A DNA stretch of 58,426 bases, taken from a virus. Position numbers and translations under genes: made by a program. Under the pieces are notes generated by a model. The model was not told where the DNA came from. It ran no database searches and worked only from the letters and a program-made list of their open reading frames with translations. The DNA lies in the IMG/VR virus record IMGVR_UViG_3300046012_001130, positions 1-58,426 of that record. The stretch is one strand, 5' to 3'. This document shows, in pieces, positions 8,139 to 15,746 of the stretch. Numbering within the stretch: position 1 is the stretch's first letter; each line of letters begins with the position of its first letter.

Positions 8139-9910
8139 TGCTGGGCCCGGCGCTCGACCTGTCGCTGCGAAGCCAGCAAGGCGGCGCGGCGCTGCCATCG
8201 GGCCTCGTCGGCCATTGGGATGCCAACGATTATGCCGCGAGCCCGCGGCCTTCGATCCGCAACCGCGTGAGCGGGCGGCCCGTCTCGCAAAGCCTGTTCT
8301 CCGATCAGCGCCGTTTCTTCGCCGATAGCGAAACCGCCTTCTGGTCCGGTGGCGGCTCCAGGACGGTCACCGACAACAATGCGACATCGCCGACCGGTGA
8401 CAATGACGCCTCAACCTTTGTCGGGTCAGGGAACGCATTTATCGCGCGAACCATCGGTCTGGCCGCTGGCACTTATACGCTTGCCGCAAACGTCAAGAAC
8501 CTCGGCGCCGGCTCACAATCCTTCAATATGTCGGGCAACAGCGGGACCAATTCCTCGACCTACAGCGCGACGACCGCCTGGCAGCGCTTCAAATATACAT
8601 TCACGGCGCCGGGAGGCTCGGCCGTCATCATCCCGGTATGGATCATTTCCGGCTCTTGCAATCTGGCCTTCACCGATGTCGAGCTCTTTCCGGGCTCTGC
8701 CGATCTCGGCCCTACGACGCCCTCCGGCCATTGGCTGCTCGGCTCGGACGCTGCGACACATCTGCCGACGGTGCAGGACGGTTATGTCGATCTCACGGCC
8801 GGCTATGGTTATGCGCAGTTCGACCAGGCGGCGGATTATTCGGCGCTCACCGTCGTCGCCCTCGCCGCCAAGGTCAGCGACACACCGATGTATAATTCGC
8901 TCATCGCCGCCAGGGTGAGCGAGCCGACCTCCGGCGGCGCCTTCGGCTTCATGGCGGCGGCGGATATTTCGAAAGCGCCGGGCTTTTACTTCAAGCAGAA
9001 GAACTTCCTCTTTGACCGCGGCACGGCCATCGCTATTTCCGGGCTGTGGGATCTGTATCAGAAGGGCTACCACGGGATTGCGACGCGCTGGGACGGCGCG
9101 GCGGCTCAGATCTTCCTCGACGATTGCAAATGGCCATCGAGCGAAGCTGAAACGCTCAGCGCGCAATCGCTCGTCGATTTCGTCTTCGGCTATGTGGCGG
9201 CGCCGACCCTTCCTTCCGGCATGCGGCTCGCCGCGCTCGCGCTGTTCAACCGCGCGCTTTCCGATAGCGAAATCAGGCAGGCCTATGCTGCGCTGATCCG
9301 CAAGGCGCCGCAGGTTGCGCCCGTCGCTGCCGACCGCGTCTATGCCGCCGCCGGCGACAGCATCACCAACGGCTTCACTTACTGCTACCCGTATTTGTTC
9401 GGCCCGAACGCGAATCCAACGGTCTACGGCGCCAATATCGGCGTGTCCGGCTGGGGCCTCGCCGACATCATCGCCGACGCGCCGGTCACAGTCGACCCGA
9501 TCGTTCCTCCCGGCCATCGCGCCGGCCGCAAGTTCATCCTGTCGCTGCTGATCGGCCGCAATGACCTGCACTTCTACAGCGGCGGCGCGGCGCAGTACGC
9601 GGCCGACCTCGGCACTTACTTCGCGGCGCGCAAAGCGGCGGGCTGGACGCATTGCGTGCTCTGCACGGTCTTGCCGGCGACGGCGTCGGGTTTCAACACG
9701 GTGCGCAACGCCTTCAATGCCATCGTAACGGCCAATGGCTGGGCGGCGGCGAACCACGTCGACGAGATTTGCAATTTCGCCGCCGACGCGACCATGGGCC
9801 CCGATGCGGCCGCGTCGAACACGACCTATTACGCTGACGGCACGCATCCGACGAATGCAGGCCAGGTGATCCTCGAATCGATCATCCGGCCGATCCTCAA
9901 CGGGCTTTGA
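8138..9910 (+). CDS. Spike protein with LamG-like domains and C-terminal SGNH hydrolase
   Basis: A 590-residue virion protein. The N-terminal half resembles carbohydrate-binding jelly-roll and concanavalin/LamG-like domains (LPSGLVGHWDANDY near the start; LALFNRALSDSEIRQAYAAL at about 370-390). The C-terminal domain is an SGNH esterase: GDSITNG (406-412, nucleophile Ser408), GRND (473-476) and DGTHP (567-571). It probably deacetylates or cleaves surface polysaccharide during adsorption. Coupling to the spike-base gene suggests it forms the head spike (GhsB-like position). Confidence 0.82.
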   Translation: MLGPALDLSLRSQQGGAALPSGLVGHWDANDYAASPRPSIRNRVSGRPVSQSLFSDQRRFFADSETAFWSGGGSRTVTDNNATSPTGDNDASTFVGSGNAFIARTIGLAAGTYTLAANVKNLGAGSQSFNMSGNSGTNSSTYSATTAWQRFKYTFTAPGGSAVIIPVWIISGSCNLAFTDVELFPGSADLGPTTPSGHWLLGSDAATHLPTVQDGYVDLTAGYGYAQFDQAADYSALTVVALAAKVSDTPMYNSLIAARVSEPTSGGAFGFMAAADISKAPGFYFKQKNFLFDRGTAIAISGLWDLYQKGYHGIATRWDGAAAQIFLDDCKWPSSEAETLSAQSLVDFVFGYVAAPTLPSGMRLAALALFNRALSDSEIRQAYAALIRKAPQVAPVAADRVYAAAGDSITNGFTYCYPYLFGPNANPTVYGANIGVSGWGLADIIADAPVTVDPIVPPGHRAGRKFILSLLIGRNDLHFYSGGAAQYAADLGTYFAARKAAGWTHCVLCTVLPATASGFNTVRNAFNAIVTANGWAAANHVDEICNFAADATMGPDAAASNTTYYADGTHPTNAGQVILESIIRPILNGL

Positions 9911-9912
9911 TC

Positions 9913-10227
9913 ATGCCGAGGATCGTCACTCGCGAAGCACTCGATCTGAAGTTGCGGGCCTTCGGAGTCGGCGATCGGGTTCGCGAGCGCATTCTTCGCC
10001 TCAATCCTTCCGTTGACGAAGGCACGCGGCTGCGCGGCTGCTTTAACCGATACCGAAAAACCAACCGGCTGATCGCCGGCGAGATGACGCGCGGCGAATT
10101 CATCAAAGCCCATGGCGCCGAAGCATGGGCGCACCTGCCGGCATCCGCATTCGTCAAGGATGGAAAGCGGCGCATCGTCCGCGCGGGTTGGGACACGGCA
10201 TCTGATATCGCGGGACGATTCACATGA
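9913..10227 (+). CDS. Hypothetical basic protein
   Basis: About 104 residues, rich in Arg and Lys (AFGVGDRVRERILRLNPSVDEG, CFNRYRKTNRLIAGEMTRGEF), probably helical. The start is the ATG at 9913, with a TTG one codon pair upstream. Its stop overlaps the next start (ATGA). It lies between the spike gene and the tRNA; no family is recognised. Confidence 0.6.
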   Translation: MPRIVTREALDLKLRAFGVGDRVRERILRLNPSVDEGTRLRGCFNRYRKTNRLIAGEMTRGEFIKAHGAEAWAHLPASAFVKDGKRRIVRAGWDTASDIAGRFT

Positions 10228-10535
10228 AACTTGCGCTCGTTGAGGTTGATCTCGCGTTTCTCGCAGAGATTCTTCCCGTGCTCGGCGATGCCGGCCTCGC
10301 GGTCACCGGCGTCATGTCGCTACGGGACAATTATGTCGCCGTCAGTTTCGAAACGCCTGCAGATATTCTGCCGGTCGATTGTGAGAATGATCGCCGCCTC
10401 GTCGTCATGACGTTCACGCGTGAGCAATACGGTTCCCAACGTATGACGCGCGTTGAATCGATCAGGCTTGCTTCAGCCGACACAATGAAAGGCTTCAAGT
10501 CGCGCTGCTGGCTGCTCGGCGCCGGCTTTCCCTGA
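10224..10535 (+). CDS. Hypothetical protein
   Basis: A 103-residue protein translationally coupled to the preceding gene. It has a ferredoxin-like alternating pattern (LALVEVDLAFLAEILPVLGDAGLAVTGVM) and ends just before the tRNA gene. No motif, signal peptide or membrane segment is visible, and no function is assigned. Confidence 0.58.
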   Translation: MKLALVEVDLAFLAEILPVLGDAGLAVTGVMSLRDNYVAVSFETPADILPVDCENDRRLVVMTFTREQYGSQRMTRVESIRLASADTMKGFKSRCWLLGAGFP

Positions 10536-10542
10536 GTTTCAA

Positions 10543-10619
10543 TGTGGGGTGGAGCAGTCCGGTAGCTCGCCAGGCTCATAACCTGGAGGTCGCCAGTTCA
10601 AATCTGGCCCCCGCAACCA
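10543..10619 (+). tRNA. tRNA-fMet (CAT), initiator type, CCA encoded
   Basis: Full cloverleaf: acceptor tgtgggg/ccccgca, D-stem gagc/gctc, anticodon stem ccagg/cctgg with loop ctcataa, T-arm gccag/ctggc with ttcaaat, discriminator A and encoded CCA. Initiator features: A11:U24 in the D-stem, the CUCAUAA loop, G30:C40 and G31:C39, and close overall similarity to bacterial tRNA-fMet. Unlike the standard C1xA72 mismatch it has a weak U1:A72 pair and a U3:G70 wobble; the third anticodon-stem pair is A29:U41. It is the only tRNA gene in the window. An elongator Met or Ile2 identity is less likely. Confidence 0.93.
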
Positions 10620-10651
10620 TTTCAGCGCTCACAATCTAAAAGGATCGTCTC

Positions 10652-11179
10652 ATGCAGACCGGGATACTTAGTCAAGACAACGGCGCGATCTCGGCTGAGG
10701 ATTGGGCGCAGACCTCCGCTGCCATGCTCCTCATGGCAATAAAAGTCGATCCGGCGTCGCCACGCAGGACGCAGATCGAAATGGCGAAGAATCGCGTTCA
10801 GGCACCGCTTGCGGCCATTTTTTTCAAACATCATGAAGCAGTGCAACGCTTCGAGCGGGAGAAACTCGCTGCCGGCGACCACACTCGGCTGCTGCTCGAC
10901 TTGGACATCGCCGAGCACACCGATGTAGACCAATGCGTGGGCGATGTACTCGCCATCGTCGAGCCGCTGTTGTCCAACCCGCAGTTGTTCAGGGCTGGCG
11001 AAGTAACCTCTGATCACGATCATATCATCGCGCATATCTCCGAAGTCGTTCGCCAGCGGTCGGAGATGGACCTTCGCACCACGCTCTGGATCGAGCGCTC
11101 CTGGCACGCCGATCGGCATCCTGATCACGAACATTCGAAGGCCTTTCGCGCCGCCTCTGCCGCGCCTGACGCCGCCTGA
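10652..11179 (+). CDS. Hypothetical protein downstream of the tRNA
   Basis: A 175-residue soluble, His/Asp-rich protein (LDLDIAEHTDVDQCVGDVLAIVEPLL, SDHDHIIAHISEVVRQRSEM) with an Ala-rich tail. An aaaagga ribosome-binding site lies upstream of the ATG. No family is recognised; its place in the spike/fibre cassette is the only clue. Confidence 0.6.
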   Translation: MQTGILSQDNGAISAEDWAQTSAAMLLMAIKVDPASPRRTQIEMAKNRVQAPLAAIFFKHHEAVQRFEREKLAAGDHTRLLLDLDIAEHTDVDQCVGDVLAIVEPLLSNPQLFRAGEVTSDHDHIIAHISEVVRQRSEMDLRTTLWIERSWHADRHPDHEHSKAFRAASAAPDAA

Positions 11180-11221
11180 GCTTCGCGCCGCCATATCGAC
11201 TGCCTGCCGTAGGAGGCTGAA

Positions 11222-11914
11222 ATTTCCATCACAACCGCCGTAGCCTATAGCGCCAAGGCCGAATGGCCGATGGGGGCGCATTCTTTTCTTGCGACTCAAT
11301 CGAACGTTTCGTGTTCCGGTACGAGCACCCAAAAAACACTGACGGGACTTGCCTCGACCGCCGGCCTTGTCAAAGGCATGGCAGCGAGCGGCACCAATGT
11401 CGCCTCGGGTGCGCAGATCAAAACAATCGATTCCGCCACGCAGGTGACGCTGACCGATGCACATACGGGTTCGGTCACTTCGGTCACTTTCACCGCCGAC
11501 GCCTTCAAATTCGCGCTGATCAAGGACTCGCCGGCCAATTCCTATTCCGGCACGCTGACCAATTACGGTTCCGGCAGCGGCACGCCGACCACCAGCAATC
11601 TGGGCACCGACGAGGCTTCCGGCACCGGCTATTCGGCCGGCGGATTCGCGCTTACCAATATTTCGCCGCAGGTTGGCACGACCAAGGCCTATTGGTCATT
11701 CTCGGTCAATCCAAGCTGGACCTCGGCGACCATTTCGACCGATGGCGGCATCGTCTACAATACCAGCGTTCGACTCGGTGCGGCGGCCACGCCGCTGGGC
11801 GGTCGAGTGATCTCGGTCCACGATTTTGGCGGCGCCCAGACGGTCTCAGCCGGCACGCTCACCGTCTTGCTGCCGACCAACGCGGAAAGCACCGCGCTGC
11901 TGTCGATCAGCTAG
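11222..11914 (+). CDS. Virion/fibre protein with an apparent ATT start and an inserted Ig-like domain
   Basis: A perfect aggagg (11211-11216) sits 5 bases before ATT at 11222; reading from there gives (M)SITTAVAYSAKAEWPMGAHSF, which matches the usual start of a widespread phage structural family (MAITTAV.NS.K.E...G.H.F). The first ATG, at 11270, would drop that conserved start. The family core then continues as DAFKFALI, DEASGTGYSAGGFALTNISP and ATISTDGGIVYN. About 55 residues separate the two conserved parts and resemble the STxGLxxGMxVSGTxIxxGxxI surface repeat. Total 230 residues. Role: structural, probably fibre or decoration. Confidence 0.8.
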   Translation: MSITTAVAYSAKAEWPMGAHSFLATQSNVSCSGTSTQKTLTGLASTAGLVKGMAASGTNVASGAQIKTIDSATQVTLTDAHTGSVTSVTFTADAFKFALIKDSPANSYSGTLTNYGSGSGTPTTSNLGTDEASGTGYSAGGFALTNISPQVGTTKAYWSFSVNPSWTSATISTDGGIVYNTSVRLGAAATPLGGRVISVHDFGGAQTVSAGTLTVLLPTNAESTALLSIS

Positions 11915-11928
11915 CCGCGCCGCAAGTC

Positions 11929-13947
11929 ATGGCGATCGGCGCGCTCACTGGGGTTGTAGACCCCACCGCCAACATCCAAAATTCCGGCGCGAACTCGCCG
12001 GGTACGGCATCAGACGCGCCGGCCGGCTCGCTCATCATCTGCGTGCTGCTGCCGAATGACCCGAATTCTAGCATTACGGCGTTTTCTGACAGCGTCGGCA
12101 ACACTTACACGATCGTCCAGCCTGCGGCGACATCGGGCATCTACAGCGTCGCGGTCGCCTATTGCCAGAACACCGCGCACGATCTGCCGAGCGGCGGCAC
12201 GTTCAGCGCTACGCTTTCGGGCGGCGGCCAATGGCAAATCGGCGCCTACTTTATTTCAGGCTGCAACGGCGGCGTGTCGACGCCAGTTACGGTCAATCAT
12301 TCGGCCGCCACGTCGAGCTCCCAATCGACCGGCACGCTCGCGAGCGCGAACGCGCTTGTGCTCAGCGTTTTCGGTGCTGCCAACTCGTCGACGATCACGT
12401 CGCCGTCCGGTTGGATCAATCAATCCAAAAGCTCATTCACTTCGATCGATTCCAAGATCGTCAGCTCGACCGCGAGCGTAACGGCCGCCTATAGCTGGAC
12501 GGCGTCCGGTAGCTATTCACAGGTGACGATCGCTTTTTATGCGACGTCGGGCGTTTCCATCTCGCCTCCGGCGGTTTCCTGCACCGCCTCGGCTGCAGGG
12601 CTCGCGGGCTCGGTTTCGCCCGCATCTTCGCCAGCTGCCGCGACCGCTTCGGCCGGCAGCCTCGCTCCGTCTATCGCATCAACACCGGCATCAGCCGGCG
12701 CGACGGGCGTGGCGCGGTCGCTGTTGATCGAGGAATCGTTTACCGTGCTGGCGGCCGCCGCGAGCGCCTTGGCCCGGGCACTCAGCGTCGCGCAATCGGC
12801 CTCCGTTTCGGTCTCGCAGGCTGCGGCGACGGCTGCGGCGGCTGGCGTGACGCCCGCTTCACAACCGCTCAGCGCTGCCGCCAGCGCCAGCGCCGCGGCC
12901 GCGGGGCTCGCGGCACGCATCGACTTCACCCTCAGACAGGCGCTTGCTACCGCTGTAGCTGCCGCAGTTCCTGCTAGTTCCGGCCTTCCGATCGCCGGCG
13001 CCGCGGCTTCCGCCGCGAGCCTGGCACTTCACGCGGACCTCCTCGCATTCGGTGCGGCCGCGGCGGCACTCGCCGCCGCTAGTCCCGGCGCCGGCGCGAT
13101 CGGGCTCGCGCCGGCCAGAGCCGAGGCCGTCGTCGGGCAGGGCGCTCTCAGCCTGGCGATCGAGACCTTCGTCGCGCAGGCCGCGGCGGCGGCTGAATCC
13201 GCCAGCATTTCTTTTGCCGGCGAAACCGTCGCGAATCCTTCCCAAGCTGCCTGCGCGGCCGTGGCGCGGTCGCTGGCTGCGTCACTAGACTTCGAGGGGC
13301 TCGCGGCGCAGGCGGGAGCGGAAGCGGCTCCCTTGGCCACCACAATTGATGCGCAGGCCCTTCAAGCCGGCGCTGCCGCAACAGCCCGCGGTCCGGCGCT
13401 CGATCTTTCGATCGTGGGCCTCCGCGCTACCGCTGCCGCCAGCGCCGGGGCGCTGGCCCCGCTTCTATCTTTCACGACGATGCAGGCCGGCGTCGCGGCT
13501 AATGCCAACGGGCCTGCGTCGGCCGTTTCGGAGGCGGCGCCGGCGGCGCGCGCCACGGCTGCCGCCGGCTCGCTCGCCTTCGCGCTGCTGCCGATCGCCC
13601 TGCAAGCCGCCGCCGCCGCCAACGCCAACGCGCCGGCGGCGGCCGAGACTTTCGCATCGCCTTCGGCTTCCGCGTCTGCCCAGGCGGCGCCGATCAATGC
13701 GAGCGGTCTGCCCAGCCTCTCCGCGCAGGCCTCGGCTTCGGCGCGCGGCTTCAGCATAACGATCGCTTTTGGACTTTCCGGCGCCCATGTCCTTGCCCGC
13801 GCCGCCACGCTCGTCATCGAGAGGCGACAGATCGGCCCGGTCGAGACCCGCTACTATCGGACCGTCAACCGTGCCGCTTACGTGAGACCGGCCGCGACGG
13901 CGCGTTATGCCGAGGTCGCCAGTGCCTTTTACGCGGAGGCGAGCTGA
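11929..13947 (+). CDS. Ala/Ser-rich repetitive fibre-like protein
   Basis: A 672-residue protein. The first ~205 residues form an ordinary beta-rich domain (PAGSLIICVLLPNDPNSSITAFSD, FISGCNGGVSTPVTV). Residues ~205-625 are a low-complexity tract dominated by Ala with Ser, Gly and Leu, built of loosely repeated ~20-residue units ending in patterns such as AGSLAxxI. The C-terminus is distinct (RQIGPVETRYYRTVNRAAYVRPA). Likely an extended fibre or shaft. The ATG at 11929 follows the previous stop by 14 nt; the stop overlaps the next start (TGATG). Confidence 0.75.
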   Translation: MAIGALTGVVDPTANIQNSGANSPGTASDAPAGSLIICVLLPNDPNSSITAFSDSVGNTYTIVQPAATSGIYSVAVAYCQNTAHDLPSGGTFSATLSGGGQWQIGAYFISGCNGGVSTPVTVNHSAATSSSQSTGTLASANALVLSVFGAANSSTITSPSGWINQSKSSFTSIDSKIVSSTASVTAAYSWTASGSYSQVTIAFYATSGVSISPPAVSCTASAAGLAGSVSPASSPAAATASAGSLAPSIASTPASAGATGVARSLLIEESFTVLAAAASALARALSVAQSASVSVSQAAATAAAAGVTPASQPLSAAASASAAAAGLAARIDFTLRQALATAVAAAVPASSGLPIAGAAASAASLALHADLLAFGAAAAALAAASPGAGAIGLAPARAEAVVGQGALSLAIETFVAQAAAAAESASISFAGETVANPSQAACAAVARSLAASLDFEGLAAQAGAEAAPLATTIDAQALQAGAAATARGPALDLSIVGLRATAAASAGALAPLLSFTTMQAGVAANANGPASAVSEAAPAARATAAAGSLAFALLPIALQAAAAANANAPAAAETFASPSASASAQAAPINASGLPSLSAQASASARGFSITIAFGLSGAHVLARAATLVIERRQIGPVETRYYRTVNRAAYVRPAATARYAEVASAFYAEAS

Positions 13948-14258
13948 TGCCGGCAGCGAGCAATGATTTCTCGACGCTCGGCACCAGCGAGAGCCCGTTC
14001 CGCTCGATCGATTTCGCCGACGGCCTCGCCGCCGGCGAGACGATCCAATCCGCCGCCTGCACGATCAGCGTTCTCGAAGGCACCGATGCCGATGCCGCCG
14101 ATCGGGTGATTAGCGGGCCGTCCATTTCAGGCAGCATCATCACCGTACAGCTCGGCACCATGCTCGACGCCGTCACTTATCGCGTGCTGATCACAGTCAC
14201 CACCAGCCTCGGCCAGGTGCTGTCGGCTTTTTGCCAGCAGCCTTGCGCAGCGCCGTAA
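13947..14258 (+). CDS. Fibre-tail adaptor-like protein (Ig-like)
   Basis: A 103-residue beta-sandwich protein resembling the phage fibre-tail adaptor family: RSIDFADGLAAGETIQSAACTIS, an acidic loop, then ITVQLGTMLDAVTYRVLITVTTSLGQV. It is expected to link the fibre encoded just upstream to the virion. Start and preceding stop overlap (TGATG). Confidence 0.7.
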   Translation: MPAASNDFSTLGTSESPFRSIDFADGLAAGETIQSAACTISVLEGTDADAADRVISGPSISGSIITVQLGTMLDAVTYRVLITVTTSLGQVLSAFCQQPCAAP

Positions 14259-14270
14259 GGACCGGCCTTC

Positions 14271-14627
14271 ATGGATGCTAATTCGGTCGACGCCATCTAT
14301 CGGCGCGCCTTGGCCTCGCGGTCCGGGCCCGGGGCCATGGTGACCTTGATCCGCGCGTTCGGCGAGGGGGCGGGCCGTTACAGCGTGCATGCCTTTGTGC
14401 GCGGCTATACGCCCGCCGATGTCGTCGGCGCCGTGCAGCAGGGCCGTCGCAAGGCCATCGTGCTGGGTTCGGACGTCGTGAAGTGCGGCTTCCCTTTGCC
14501 GTTCAAGCCGAAGCAGGATCGGCTCGAATGGGGCGAGCATACCGATGTGATCTTCGCTGTCGATGACGCGACGGGACAGATTCAGGGCGTGACGATTGCC
14601 TACGAATTGGAACTGCAAGGCAGCTGA
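14271..14627 (+). CDS. Head closure/neck protein (putative)
   Basis: A 118-residue protein occupying the head-closure slot before the HK97 gp10-like gene. The second half is beta-rich (IVLGSDVVKCGFPLPFKPKQDRLEW). Function is inferred from order (connector, closure, gp10-like, terminator, tube); sequence recognition is weak. It is coupled to the next gene (TGATG). Confidence 0.6.
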   Translation: MDANSVDAIYRRALASRSGPGAMVTLIRAFGEGAGRYSVHAFVRGYTPADVVGAVQQGRRKAIVLGSDVVKCGFPLPFKPKQDRLEWGEHTDVIFAVDDATGQIQGVTIAYELELQGS

Positions 14628-15307
14628 TGGCGCTGCGCACCCGCATGCAGCCGCTGGCGAAGAACTTTCTCGTTGCGCCTGGCGGCGCGCTTTCACGCGA
14701 GGCCGGTGCGCAAGTCGTCGCCGATATCGCCCGCACCGAGATTGAAGCTGCGCTCGCACAGGATGCCGAGTTGCTCGGCCATGCCCCGGCCTACGAGACC
14801 TTCGTTAACGGCTCCGTGTCGGCCCGGCTCGATACGGTGCGGCCGGGCCAGGCGATCGTCGCGCTGTTCGAGATCGACGCGGATGTCGTGCAATTCGTCT
14901 GGGATTTGATCAAGGCGAGCGCGCCGGTCCTTTCGGGGCGGTTCCGCGATTCGCAACGCCTTTATGCCGATGGCGTCGAAGTCGCGGCGCCAAGCGACTG
15001 TGCCGGCGCCAAAGAAGTCGTGATTCTCTCCATCGTGCCCTATGCCCGCAAGATCGAGGGCCATCCCGGCCGACCGCCGCAATCGAAACAGGCGCCGAAC
15101 GGCGTCTACCAGGCCGCCGCCGCGCTGGCCGCCGCCCGCTATGGCAATATTGCCAAAATCTCTTTCAGTTTTCGCAATCCGGTCGGCGGGGCGACGATGC
15201 TCGAAGCCTGGGCGCTGCCCCACGCGGCCCGGGTCAGCGAGCGACGTCGCCTGAAGCAATATCAGCGAGACACGCGGCAGCCCGCCGTGATCATGAACTT
15301 CGGGTGA
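14627..15307 (+). CDS. HK97 gp10-like neck/tail completion protein
   Basis: A 226-residue protein with a gp10-like arrangement: an N-terminal helix, AYETFVNGS, VWDLIKASAPVLSGRFRDSQRLYADGVEV and YARKIEGHP. It is expected to help join head and tail. It sits between the closure and tail-terminator genes with 4-nt spacing to the next gene. Confidence 0.72.
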   Translation: MALRTRMQPLAKNFLVAPGGALSREAGAQVVADIARTEIEAALAQDAELLGHAPAYETFVNGSVSARLDTVRPGQAIVALFEIDADVVQFVWDLIKASAPVLSGRFRDSQRLYADGVEVAAPSDCAGAKEVVILSIVPYARKIEGHPGRPPQSKQAPNGVYQAAAALAAARYGNIAKISFSFRNPVGGATMLEAWALPHAARVSERRRLKQYQRDTRQPAVIMNFG

Positions 15308-15311
15308 CAGC

Positions 15312-15734
15312 ATGGCGTCGAAAGCGGTGATGGACGCGGTCGCCGCCGAGCTCGCAAGTGCATGGGGAGCGATCGCGGCATCGATCCGGATCATCCCGCC
15401 GAACGACGTAGCGGCGGTGCCGGCCGACGGGTCGGCCTTTCTCGCCTACGAATTCCCGCTCGCGAGCGAAGATCAGATCACCATCGGCGCGCCCGGCGAC
15501 AATGTGTTCCGGGAGACCGGCGCGTTTCGCATCGTGCTTTGCGCGCCTATCGGCAGCGGCGTCGATCCCTGGGCCGGTTACGTCGATGCGCTTCGCGCTG
15601 CCTTCCGGGCTCGGCAGTTTTCCGGCGTCAATTGCTGGGCGCCGTCGCCGCCTGCCATCGACAATCAATCGGACCGTGGCGCCTATTTCGAGTTCTCCTT
15701 CGCTATTCCCTATTACTTCGACCTCGCCGGCTGA
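15312..15734 (+). CDS. Tail terminator (DUF4128/DUF3168-like)
   Basis: A 140-residue protein that caps the tail tube and joins it to the neck. The alpha/beta pattern fits: an N-terminal helix (AVMDAVAAELASAW), a strand ending in FLAYEFP, a central FRIVLCAPIGSGVDPWAGYVDALRAAFRAR, and a terminal strand (YFEFSFAIPYYF). It directly precedes the tail tube gene. Confidence 0.8.
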   Translation: MASKAVMDAVAAELASAWGAIAASIRIIPPNDVAAVPADGSAFLAYEFPLASEDQITIGAPGDNVFRETGAFRIVLCAPIGSGVDPWAGYVDALRAAFRARQFSGVNCWAPSPPAIDNQSDRGAYFEFSFAIPYYFDLAG

Positions 15735-15746
15735 CGGAGCCCTGCC

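Noticed and set aside
12537-12929. Minus-strand frame resembling a lipoprotein signal (ALAAALSGC)
   Set aside because: Antisense of an Ala-rich coding repeat; Ala/Gly-rich shadows arise automatically there.
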